Shown here: positions 6,963 through 14,043 of the stretch, piece by piece
Layout: the number at the start of each line of letters is the position of its first letter
Numbering within the stretch: the stretch's first letter is position 1
NCBI GenBank assembly: GCA_026982075.1
Contig: JALSHU010000012.1
Location: 1-33,384, forward strand
Direction: 5' to 3'
DNA: 33,384 nucleotides
From: Sulfurovum sp.
GTDB taxonomy: Bacteria; Campylobacterota; Campylobacteria; Campylobacterales; Sulfurovaceae
Made by a program: the position numbers and the translations under genes
Notes under the pieces: generated by a model
Database searches by the model: none
What the model saw: the letters and a program-made list of their open reading frames with translations, nothing else
What the model was told of the DNA's origin: nothing

Positions 6963-7019
6963 CAGGTTACTCCTTTCTCTCCTGTATACCCTACTGTTTG
7001 TTTGCTATCAAACAAAGGA
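6963..7019 (+). promoter_or_regulatory. Likely riboswitch expression platform with anti-ribosome-site element
   Basis: TCCTTT (6971-6976) is complementary to the ribosome site AAAGGA (7014-7019). A hairpin TTTGTTTG-CTAT-CAAACAAA (6997-7016) ends inside that ribosome site. CAGGTTAC (6963-6970) copies the aptamer's 3' strand (6895-6902). No U-tract terminator is seen, so control of translation is more likely than of termination. The mechanism is inferred. Confidence 0.45.
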
Positions 7020-7024
7020 TATCT

Positions 7025-8716
7025 ATGTATCATAAACACACGCTACTCAGGTTGACTTCGACTTTTATTATCTCTCTTATGCTCACCAACTGTGGGGGTG
7101 GAGGAAGTGATGACAGTGTAACGGCAACACCAACAGGTACCCCGGCATCTACAACAAATACAGCCACTGAAGATACTATCTATGACTTATCATACAAAGG
7201 TCTAACTTTTTATCATAAAGATATGCCCCCATCTGAATATCAACTCAATCAAGTTAGCAATGATGAGTTTAATGCCTTTTCGGAACAAAAAAAGTTACAA
7301 GTTGCCAATAAACTCCTAAGTACTCTCTTTTTTGGATACCCTTTAAAAACGCTTGAGAATAAAATCAATTCTGGTAGTTTCATCAATGATATTCATTCAG
7401 GATTTACTGAAGATAAGACAGATAAAGCTTGGCTGGAAGATTACATTGTAAATGAAGACATCTTCAGGCAAGTCAGCTATAACGAACAAGTAGCTGTCGA
7501 TATTTTAAGTCGCTTTTTTGCCATGGAAGAATTAGACAGTTATTTCATCAAGAATTGGATGGCATATATACTCACACAAACGATTATGTTTTCTCCTGCC
7601 TATGAACTTGATTCAACCTCTACACCCAATATTGCCCGAGTGTATAATCGCCTTGTCAGCATGTTAAACAGCGAAAGTGGTATGCGATACATTGGATATG
7701 TGCATATGATGAGTGAAGATAACTGGAGACGTTTTAGAAGTCCAGAAGACAATGGTAGAGAAATGTTAGAAATTTTTACGTTGGATGAAGATGACTCTCA
7801 TGTACCTATAGCTGGACAAGCATTAAAAAATTGGAAACTAGACAGAGACAATGATACTTTAGTCGTCAGTCTCAATCAAAATACAGAAGCACTCACACTT
7901 TTTGGTACTACCATCTATAATGGTGATGACTTTTACAGAGAATTGGTTAAATCTAATTTATATACCAAAGGAGTGAGTAGCCGTCTTGTTGAATTTTTCT
8001 TTCCAAATGAAACAGAAAGTCAAAAAACAGACATCCTCAATGCTCTCATTGCCAGTAAACCAGAAACATGGAAAGACATTCTCATACAAATTGTCTTTTC
8101 AGAAGCATATCTTTTACATTCAGAACAAGCCAAAAGTGCAGAAGAACTCTTCTTTCCAATGGCAAAAAGAATGCACTTTAAACATCAAACACGTACCCTT
8201 CATAATCTTAAATATGCCCTTGATGAAATGCATCAAGCAACCATGAGATATAAACTGGGAAAACTTGAACGCGTCCCGCTTGATACCCTTTCTTTTGCAA
8301 ATTATCACCGTTTTATACGTGAACAGCTTATGTTAAAAAATTCAAATCCTACAAAAATAAATGATTACACCGCATATGACCGACATGGATGGGATGAGAG
8401 TTTCGTTGACAATACAAACTTCACCTTTGATGGTGAAAATGTTGTTGAAAGTTTAACGTCATTCATTCACTACCTTTTTAAAGCAACGATTATGCGTAAT
8501 GCTTCAACTGAAGAGTTAGCCCTTTTTAAAACGCATATGCTTATAGGTACAGTGGGTGACCAAATACTTCGAAATGAATTTAATATGTTTAGAACAGACG
8601 ATGATCCCGTAAGACAAAGAGAACAAAGAGAAATCAGAAAGAAACGTATTGCTACAGTTGTCCTAGACTATATCTCAAGATTAGAAGAAACATATACGCA
8701 ACAAAAGGTGAAATAA
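7025..8716 (+). CDS. DUF1800-type lipoprotein under c-di-GMP riboswitch
   Basis: The predicted protein has 563 residues. A lipoprotein signal ends at LTNC (Cys23), followed by Gly/Ser/Thr-rich linker sequence. The body matches the DUF1800 pattern: ENxARELLELFTL appears as EDNGREMLEIFTL, then PIAGQALKNWKL, RLVEFFFP and WKDILIQIVFSEAYL. The biochemical function of the family is unknown; its genes commonly stand next to DUF1501 genes, as here. Start 7025 was chosen because AAAGGA lies 5 nt upstream and the signal then starts properly; the open frame from 6998 would place the ribosome site inside the gene. Riboswitch control suggests a role in surface attachment or biofilm life. The stop codon overlaps the next start (TAATG). 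Confidence 0.82.
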   Translation: MYHKHTLLRLTSTFIISLMLTNCGGGGSDDSVTATPTGTPASTTNTATEDTIYDLSYKGLTFYHKDMPPSEYQLNQVSNDEFNAFSEQKKLQVANKLLSTLFFGYPLKTLENKINSGSFINDIHSGFTEDKTDKAWLEDYIVNEDIFRQVSYNEQVAVDILSRFFAMEELDSYFIKNWMAYILTQTIMFSPAYELDSTSTPNIARVYNRLVSMLNSESGMRYIGYVHMMSEDNWRRFRSPEDNGREMLEIFTLDEDDSHVPIAGQALKNWKLDRDNDTLVVSLNQNTEALTLFGTTIYNGDDFYRELVKSNLYTKGVSSRLVEFFFPNETESQKTDILNALIASKPETWKDILIQIVFSEAYLLHSEQAKSAEELFFPMAKRMHFKHQTRTLHNLKYALDEMHQATMRYKLGKLERVPLDTLSFANYHRFIREQLMLKNSNPTKINDYTAYDRHGWDESFVDNTNFTFDGENVVESLTSFIHYLFKATIMRNASTEELALFKTHMLIGTVGDQILRNEFNMFRTDDDPVRQREQREIRKKRIATVVLDYISRLEETYTQQKVK

Positions 8717-10080
8717 TGGAAAGAAGAACATTTATAAAATTATCCATGGCCACAATTACAGCTCTCTTAGCGCCATCTATCAGTTCTGCAAAAGAATTAG
8801 ATGTCAGTCAAGTCATTTTTTCTTCTGCTATAAATAGTACGAATAATGCACAAACCATTATGATATTTATGTATGGAGGTGCCAGTCAACTTGGAGGAAA
8901 CCTCACCAATATAGACGAAATCCAAAATGCATCTCAAAGTAATTATAACAACTACTTTAGAGGTATTACCAAAACAATCAATAATTGTTGGCAAGAAGCT
9001 GGCGGTACATATATGGAAAGTCTTATGGCAGATGGAGATATGAGTCTCTTTAGGTGCTGTTACTCCCAAGTAAGAGAGGAAAATAATAACAAATCACACG
9101 GTTCATGTACAGTACAAAACCAAAAAGGCTCTTTTGATGATGACAATGCAGGTATGATTGCCACACTGGCACAAGTACTTGAAGCAAATGGTATTGTCAA
9201 TGAAAACAGTGTCATGCCATTTATCACTATGGAAGGGGAGTCCAAGTTTTATGCAGAAGGAAAAAACCCATTAAAAAGCTACCTAAAGCCAGTGGGGATA
9301 GATGAAAATTTGAGTAACCCATATAGCAGATACTCACGACAGTGGTATTATTATACAGATACAGAACAGGACATTCCAAACTATAACAATAAAGATACAG
9401 GATTTGATGCTGCACTGTATACAAAAATGGATACCCTCTCACAAACTAAAAATAAAGCAGGGAAAATCAAAGATGCTTTCACAAAACGAGCTTCACTTGA
9501 TACCTTCGTTGATACTATTGCAAACTCTGTAACACCTGATTTAGGTGCTGATGCTTATCCAACCAATAATCGTTTTGCAGAGAAAATAGAAACAGCTATT
9601 AAAATCTTATCAAACAACCCCGATACGAAAATACTTACCTTAGGAACCAATGGTCTTGGTGGTTGGGATGACCACAATGAAGCAAGAGATTATGTAACAA
9701 GAATGGAAAATCTTTTTAGAACACTCAAGTCTGCTATGGCACATATTAAGGCTGAAGGTAAAGCGCAAAATATCAATATCATGGTCTTTTCTGAATTTGG
9801 TCGAAATGTAAATCTCAATTCTGCATTTGGGTGGGACCATGGAAACTTGCAAAACTTCTATGTCTTGGGAGGAAAAGGCTACTTTAATCACAAAGGTGTG
9901 GTGGGAGAAACCGTACTTGAAAATACAGGTGCCATTAACCGAATGTTTTTAAAACCTAAAAGTGGAACCTACCAATTTGAACCAATGAGTATCGCAGCAA
10001 CACTCTATAAGATTTATGGTATAGAAAACCCAGAAACACTTACCAATGGAAATAATGCAGTGATGCCACTGTTTACTTAG
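8716..10080 (+). CDS. DUF1501 family protein, Tat-exported
   Basis: The predicted protein has 454 residues. The N terminus carries a twin-arginine signal (ERRTFIKLS, then a hydrophobic stretch to ISSAKE). Family landmarks are FMYGGASQ near the N terminus, GGWDDHNEA in the middle, then VFSEFGRNVN, GWDHGNLQNFYVLGG and KGVVGE. DUF1501 proteins are related to the alkaline-phosphatase/sulfatase fold; conserved Asp/His residues in GWDDH and WDHG could bind metal, but no substrate is known. It overlaps the DUF1800-type gene by one base, so translation is coupled and c-di-GMP control extends to it. The stop codon abuts the recR stop from the other strand, leaving no room for a separate terminator. 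Confidence 0.85.
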   Translation: MERRTFIKLSMATITALLAPSISSAKELDVSQVIFSSAINSTNNAQTIMIFMYGGASQLGGNLTNIDEIQNASQSNYNNYFRGITKTINNCWQEAGGTYMESLMADGDMSLFRCCYSQVREENNNKSHGSCTVQNQKGSFDDDNAGMIATLAQVLEANGIVNENSVMPFITMEGESKFYAEGKNPLKSYLKPVGIDENLSNPYSRYSRQWYYYTDTEQDIPNYNNKDTGFDAALYTKMDTLSQTKNKAGKIKDAFTKRASLDTFVDTIANSVTPDLGADAYPTNNRFAEKIETAIKILSNNPDTKILTLGTNGLGGWDDHNEARDYVTRMENLFRTLKSAMAHIKAEGKAQNINIMVFSEFGRNVNLNSAFGWDHGNLQNFYVLGGKGYFNHKGVVGETVLENTGAINRMFLKPKSGTYQFEPMSIAATLYKIYGIENPETLTNGNNAVMPLFT

Positions 10081-10650
10081 CTATATCTTCACTCTTGCTT
10101 CCAATGCACGCGAGAGTGACATCATATCTATATTTTCTAACTCTACTCCTGTTGGGACACCTTGGGCAATTTTGGTAAATTCTATTTCAAGCCCCTTTAA
10201 TTTATCTTCTATATACAACATCATAGTATCCGTTGCGATACTTGGAGGAAAAGCAAATATAATTTCATCAACTCCGCCTACTGCATAAAAGAGATGTGCC
10301 TCATCTAGGTCACGTACTTCTGAAATAACATAATACACACCATCAAACTGTCCACTCTCTTCTATCGTCAAGATATCTTTTGCAGACTGTACGATACAAA
10401 GTTTTCGACTATCTCGATAAGGGTCAGAACAGATATTACATAGTTCATCTTCACTCATGTTATGACATTTTGTACACTTTTGTATGACATTCACGCCTGT
10501 CTCAAGCGCATGTGCCAGTTTCATCGCTGCAAATCCATCTTGCATCACAGCATGGTATGCTAAACGTACAGCTGTTTTTTTACCGATTGAAGGTAAAGAG
10601 TTAAAAGCTTCCACCAAGTTTTCAAAAGCTTCTATTTTATAGTTTTTCAT
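10081..10650 (-). CDS. recR: Recombination mediator RecR
   Basis: The predicted protein has 189 residues. It starts with a helix-hairpin-helix (FNSLPSIGKKTAVRLA, residues about 16-31), then a four-cysteine zinc finger (Cys59, Cys62, Cys71, Cys74), then a Toprim domain (LCIVQSAKDILTIEESG ... YYVISEVRDL) and the family's C-terminal GVPTGVELENIDMMSLSRAL. RecR forms a DNA-clamping ring with RecO or RecF and loads RecA at gaps. The length is slightly below the usual 195-200 residues. It ends next to the DUF1501 stop. It follows the Dabb-domain gene by 17 nt and is probably co-transcribed with it. Confidence 0.95.
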   Translation of the reverse strand: MKNYKIEAFENLVEAFNSLPSIGKKTAVRLAYHAVMQDGFAAMKLAHALETGVNVIQKCTKCHNMSEDELCNICSDPYRDSRKLCIVQSAKDILTIEESGQFDGVYYVISEVRDLDEAHLFYAVGGVDEIIFAFPPSIATDTMMLYIEDKLKGLEIEFTKIAQGVPTGVELENIDMMSLSRALEARVKI

Positions 10651-10667
10651 AGGTATCTTTGTGACAT

Positions 10668-10961
10668 CTAAGCTCTATTGTAATCACAAGCTTTAGAATA
10701 TTCAACTACAGATTTGATGAAGGTCACTACTTTTTGATGTTCAGGATGTGCATCATAAGCATCAAGCCCTTCTTTGCCCTCAAACACTGCAATAATACTT
10801 AAGTCCATAGCTCTGTCAGCCTCTATAAAATTCACACCCACATCCATACTTCTAAGAGAAGGCACAGCTCCCATAAGGTTCTCAAGCATCTGTTTTGCCT
10901 GAATAATATTGGCTTTTTTATTTTCTTCTTTAAACTTAAACATAACAATATGAACGAGCAT
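10668..10961 (-). CDS. Dabb (stress-responsive A/B barrel) domain protein
   Basis: The predicted protein has 97 residues: MLVHIVMFKFKEENKKANI, then MLENLMGAVPSLRSMDVGVNF, then DLSIIAVFEGKEGLDAYDAHPEHQKVV. This is the Dabb fold: an opening HIVMFKFK strand, PGI-like turn, and a closing YxxHPEHQxV motif. Members dimerise into an alpha+beta barrel; most bacterial ones have no assigned substrate. Start 10961 was chosen because AAAGG is 6 nt upstream; an in-frame TTG at 10967 directly touches that site and is unlikely. No signal peptide, so cytoplasmic. It is the first gene of a two-gene unit with recR and is divergent from dnaJ. Confidence 0.85.
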   Translation of the reverse strand: MLVHIVMFKFKEENKKANIIQAKQMLENLMGAVPSLRSMDVGVNFIEADRAMDLSIIAVFEGKEGLDAYDAHPEHQKVVTFIKSVVEYSKACDYNRA

Positions 10962-10982
10962 ACGCAACCTTTAATACAATTT

Positions 10983-11011
10983 TTGTGATTATAGCTAAAT
11001 TATGATAGAAT
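10983..11011 (+). promoter_or_regulatory. Promoter of dnaJ
   Basis: TTGTGA (10983-10988) and TAGAAT (11006-11011) are separated by 17 bp, a good sigma70-type promoter about 65 nt before the dnaJ start codon. No CIRCE or HrcA-like inverted repeat is seen downstream of it, so heat control by HrcA is not supported by the sequence. Confidence 0.55.
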
Positions 11012-11076
11012 TCGCGAAATTATATATAGTGTATGGACACTTAACTCGTTTAAAAGATAATGAGAAGGAAAAATAA

Positions 11077-12210
11077 ATGACAGAATTAGATTATTATGAA
11101 GTACTCGAAGTAACACGTGACTGTTCAGGGGTAGAACTTAAAAAATCATACAGAAAACTTGCGATGAAATACCATCCAGACAGAAACCCAGGAGATAAAG
11201 AAGCTGAAGATAAATTTAAAGTTGTCAATGAAGCGTATCAAGTACTTTCTGATGAAGAAAAAAGAAGTATTTATGACCGTTACGGTAAAGCTGGACTAGA
11301 GGGACAAGGTGCAGGACGTGGTGGCTTTGGTGGTGCTAATATGGATGATATTATGGATGTTTTCAACTCCATGTTTGGAGGGTCCAGTGGCTTTGGTGGC
11401 TTTGGGCAATCCCGAAGAGATCCTAGTCAAAAATATCCATTGGATTTTGAAATCGAAATAGAACTTGAGTTCCATGAAGCTGTCTTTGGGTGTAAAAAAG
11501 AAGTCGATATGACCTACAAAACCTCTTGTGAGCCTTGTGATGGGACCGGTGCAAAAGATGCAAAAGTGGAGTCATGTGAATACTGTGGAGGTCAAGGACA
11601 AGTCCTTATGCGTCAAGGGCCTATGCAATTTGCACAAACCTGCCCTCAATGTCAAGGTCAAGGGAAAACTATTAAAGAGGCATGTGAAAGCTGTCATGGT
11701 AAAGGATACCATGTAGAAGAAGATACTGTTACTATCACTGTTCCAGCAGGTGTTGATAGTGGTAATCGTCTTCGAGCACAAGGGTATGGTAATGAAGGCA
11801 GGAACAATTCACGAGGTGACCTTATCATTACTTTTGCTGTAAAAGAAGATGAAAACTTTGTAAGAAATGGTACTGACATCTATATAGAAGTACCTGTTTT
11901 CTTTACCCAGTCTATACTGGGAGAAACTATCTCCATCCCAACACTTGATGGGGAACTAGATCTTAAACTTAATAAAGGTACAACAGATAAAGAACAATAT
12001 GTATTCCCTAATGAAGGGGTAGTTGATGTACACTCTGGAGAAAAAGGTCGTCTTATTGCTCAAATAAAACTCATCCTGCCTAAAAAAACAAATGATGAAC
12101 AAAAAGAGTTCCTTGAAAAGCTACAAGAAAGTTATGGGGTAGAAAGCCACCCTCACAAATCTACATTTGATTCTGCATTTGATAGAGTAAAGTCTTGGTT
12201 TAAAAACTAA
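11077..12210 (+). CDS. dnaJ: Chaperone protein DnaJ
   Basis: The predicted protein has 377 residues, full length for the family. Residues 1-70 form the J domain with the HPD motif at 33-35, which stimulates DnaK ATPase. A Gly/Phe-rich linker follows (about 75-112), then the zinc-binding domain with four CxxCxGxG repeats from Cys151 ([32 protein letters not shown]), then the two substrate-binding beta domains and a C-terminal dimerisation part. It acts in the cytoplasm with DnaK and GrpE on unfolded proteins. AGAAGGA lies 7-8 nt before the ATG. dnaK and grpE are not in the window. A hairpin at 12238-12264 ends the unit. Confidence 0.97.
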   Translation: MTELDYYEVLEVTRDCSGVELKKSYRKLAMKYHPDRNPGDKEAEDKFKVVNEAYQVLSDEEKRSIYDRYGKAGLEGQGAGRGGFGGANMDDIMDVFNSMFGGSSGFGGFGQSRRDPSQKYPLDFEIEIELEFHEAVFGCKKEVDMTYKTSCEPCDGTGAKDAKVESCEYCGGQGQVLMRQGPMQFAQTCPQCQGQGKTIKEACESCHGKGYHVEEDTVTITVPAGVDSGNRLRAQGYGNEGRNNSRGDLIITFAVKEDENFVRNGTDIYIEVPVFFTQSILGETISIPTLDGELDLKLNKGTTDKEQYVFPNEGVVDVHSGEKGRLIAQIKLILPKKTNDEQKEFLEKLQESYGVESHPHKSTFDSAFDRVKSWFKN

Positions 12211-12237
12211 TTTTTCCTTCTTTCCTTATCTTTTTTT

Positions 12238-12264
12238 AGTCTATGGAATATCTTGCCATAGACT
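12238..12264 (+). terminator. Terminator hairpin after dnaJ
   Basis: AGTCTATGG (12238-12246) and CCATAGACT (12256-12264) pair perfectly over 9 bp with a 9-nt loop. The following CATTTCATT is only moderately T-rich. It lies 28 nt after the dnaJ stop codon. Confidence 0.55.
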
Positions 12265-12324
12265 CATTTCATTAACCTTACTATTCTATACTAAATGAGT
12301 ATATCTTTACTATGTATAAACGAT

Positions 12325-12385
12325 AATTATTTTCCTTTAAGTTTAGAGAAGCTATACTTGTAAAGGAAAATTATTTTCCTTTACA
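12325..12385 (+). promoter_or_regulatory. Ferritin promoter with 27-bp palindromic operator
   Basis: The arms TGTAAAGGAAAAT and ATTTTCCTTTACA surround a single T, giving a perfect 27-bp palindrome at 12359-12385. One half-site, AATTATTTTCCTTTA, recurs exactly at 12325-12339, 44 bp upstream. A -10 TATACT lies at 12353-12358, between the two. A repressor bound at both would cover the -35 region and the start site. The AT-rich character would suit a Fur/PerR-type regulator, but the sequence does not closely match a canonical Fur box. Confidence 0.6.
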
Positions 12386-12410
12386 TAATATATTTTAGAA
12401 AGGATTTATC

Positions 12411-12926
12411 ATGGCAACAAGAGGAAACTCTATCATCAAAGGTATTGAAATTAATGAAATCATTACAGTACTCAATAAAGCCTATGCAGATGAATGGCTA
12501 GCCTATTACCAGTACTTTATAGAGGCAAAAGTCATTAAAGGTATCATGAAAGATGCAGCTATAGCAGAGTTACAACAACATGCCACAGATGAACTTAGAC
12601 ATGCTAATATGGTAGCTGATCGTATTCTTCAACTAGGAGGTACTCCATTACTCAATCCTAAAGAGTGGTTTACCCATACAAACTGTGGGTATGAAGAGCC
12701 AAAAAATTTTGATGTAGTAAGTATACTTGAGGATTCTATCAAAGGTGAGCAGTGTGCTATCTCTATCTACTCCAAACTGGCAGAAATGACCAGAGATAAA
12801 GATATTGTGACTTACGATATTGTCAGTGAAATCCTTGCAGATGAAGTCGAACATGAAGAAGACCTCCAAGCACTGCATGATGATATTACAGAATTTGTAG
12901 CAGACATTAAAAAGAAGATAACTTAA
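12411..12926 (+). CDS. DPS-like ferritin (DPSL/thioferritin type)
   Basis: The predicted protein has 171 residues and a four-helix ferritin-like fold. Likely iron ligands are Glu28 (ADEWLAYYQY), Glu61 and His64 (DELRHANM), Glu113 (KGEQC), Glu145 and His148 (DEVEHEEDL), a full diiron set within one subunit, unlike true Dps proteins with sites between subunits. Two cysteines, Cys92 (NCGYEEP) and Cys115 (GEQCAIS), fall where the DPSL or thioferritin subgroup has its conserved Cys pair near the iron site. The role would be to consume H2O2 while storing iron, forming a dodecamer; this follows from the family. AGAAAGGA lies 8-9 nt upstream. A strong palindrome at the promoter indicates tight regulation. 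A bacterioferritin-like protein is the alternative. Confidence 0.83.
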   Translation: MATRGNSIIKGIEINEIITVLNKAYADEWLAYYQYFIEAKVIKGIMKDAAIAELQQHATDELRHANMVADRILQLGGTPLLNPKEWFTHTNCGYEEPKNFDVVSILEDSIKGEQCAISIYSKLAEMTRDKDIVTYDIVSEILADEVEHEEDLQALHDDITEFVADIKKKIT

Positions 12927-12947
12927 AAGCAAATACATGAAATAGCT

Positions 12948-12981
12948 AAAGGTTTACGTAGCAGTAATCTACTGAACCTTT
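12948..12981. terminator. Possible bidirectional terminator between ferritin gene and DUF5718-like gene
   Basis: AAAGGTT (12948-12954) pairs with AACCTTT (12975-12981), with an inner GTAG/CTAC stem. It overlaps the stop codon and last codons of the minus-strand gene and follows the ferritin stop by 22 nt. T-tracts are short on both sides, so the call is tentative. Confidence 0.4.
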
Positions 12982-13769
12982 TGAGATAAAACAATCTTGG
13001 AAGAAGATGGTGTTGTAATATCTGCATCATCTAGCCGTTTGTCATATGCTATCACATACACTTCATCACCACTTTGTAAATAATTATATTCACCAAACTC
13101 GGCATACGCTGTAGCCCCTATTGAAATAAATGCTTTTTTAGGATACTCACACTCTTTTAAATGTTTAGATATATCTTCTAATGGACCAAAATCTTCCTGC
13201 TGATTCATTTTTTCAATCAACCACTCTTTCAGTTCGGTATAGAAATAACTATACCCAAGTAAAGGTGCATCCACACCATAGGGGTGTAACATACCATCAC
13301 GTTCTACAAAAGAACATAGATGATAGTTATCCATAATACCACCCTCTTCGAACTTATCTATAGGTATCCATGTACTGCCTATACCTTTTGAATTACTTCC
13401 CCAAGATTTTTTCTCAGAAATCTTTTTTGCACCTTCTTTTCTTATGGTACAATCATTAAACGTTGTAAACTTTTGTGCTACCAAATCAACAACATTGTTA
13501 TCTGTGTCATACATCACATCAAAAAGTATGGCTATTTCAGGCTCTACTTGTGCGTTGGCTTCATAACTTGGTAGTGTTAAAATTTCTGTACTTATGGAAT
13601 ACAGTCCTAAAAATGACTCAGAACCAGGTAAATAAAAAGGGAAGATACCTTTAGGTGCATCTAGTCTGTCCGTCTTAACATTTTCAAAATCTTTAAGTTC
13701 ACCAGCTTGTTCTAAATGGTGTGCAAAATTTCCAGCTACTCCTAAACATATTACATCTTGTAATTGCAT
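12969..13769 (-). CDS. Uncharacterised protein, DUF5718-like
   Basis: The predicted protein has 266 residues with no signal peptide or membrane helix. I associate it with DUF5718, a family of unknown function seen in Campylobacterota, from the opening ICLGVAGNFAHHLEQAGE, the PKGIFPFYLPG turn, and the C-terminal SIGATAYAEFGEYNYLQSGDEVYVIAYD. Acidic and His residues (VEPEIAILFDV, HPYGVDAPLLGY) loosely recall the fumarylacetoacetate-hydrolase fold, where such residues bind metal; this is a guess. AAGGAT lies 6 nt before the ATG. The gene stands alone, convergent with the ferritin gene and divergent from the psr operon, so its context does not reveal its job. Confidence 0.65.
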   Translation of the reverse strand: MQLQDVICLGVAGNFAHHLEQAGELKDFENVKTDRLDAPKGIFPFYLPGSESFLGLYSISTEILTLPSYEANAQVEPEIAILFDVMYDTDNNVVDLVAQKFTTFNDCTIRKEGAKKISEKKSWGSNSKGIGSTWIPIDKFEEGGIMDNYHLCSFVERDGMLHPYGVDAPLLGYSYFYTELKEWLIEKMNQQEDFGPLEDISKHLKECEYPKKAFISIGATAYAEFGEYNYLQSGDEVYVIAYDKRLDDADITTPSSSKIVLSQKVQ

Positions 13770-14043
13770 ACAATATCCTTAAACAAATAATTGTCATAGT
13801 ATATCTTAGGGATGATTATAGAGTGTTTTTAGAGTCATTTTGCACACTTTGAATATTCTAACCTTACGCATTGGTTTTTTAATCCTCATATTTAGACAAG
13901 AAAAATTTTTTAAATTACATTTTGTTCCTACTATTCAATTTTTTTCAGTTATACTTATTTATTATTTATATACCTATTTTAAGACTATAGAAATCGAATG
14001 CTATTTTATAGGTATCTAATGTGGGAAAAGGAAATAAAAGCAT

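Noticed and set aside
13840-13862. TGCACA upstream of psrA as a sixth copper box
   Set aside because: There is no second hexamer 11 bp upstream and no -10 nine bases downstream; it is also about 190 nt from the start codon.
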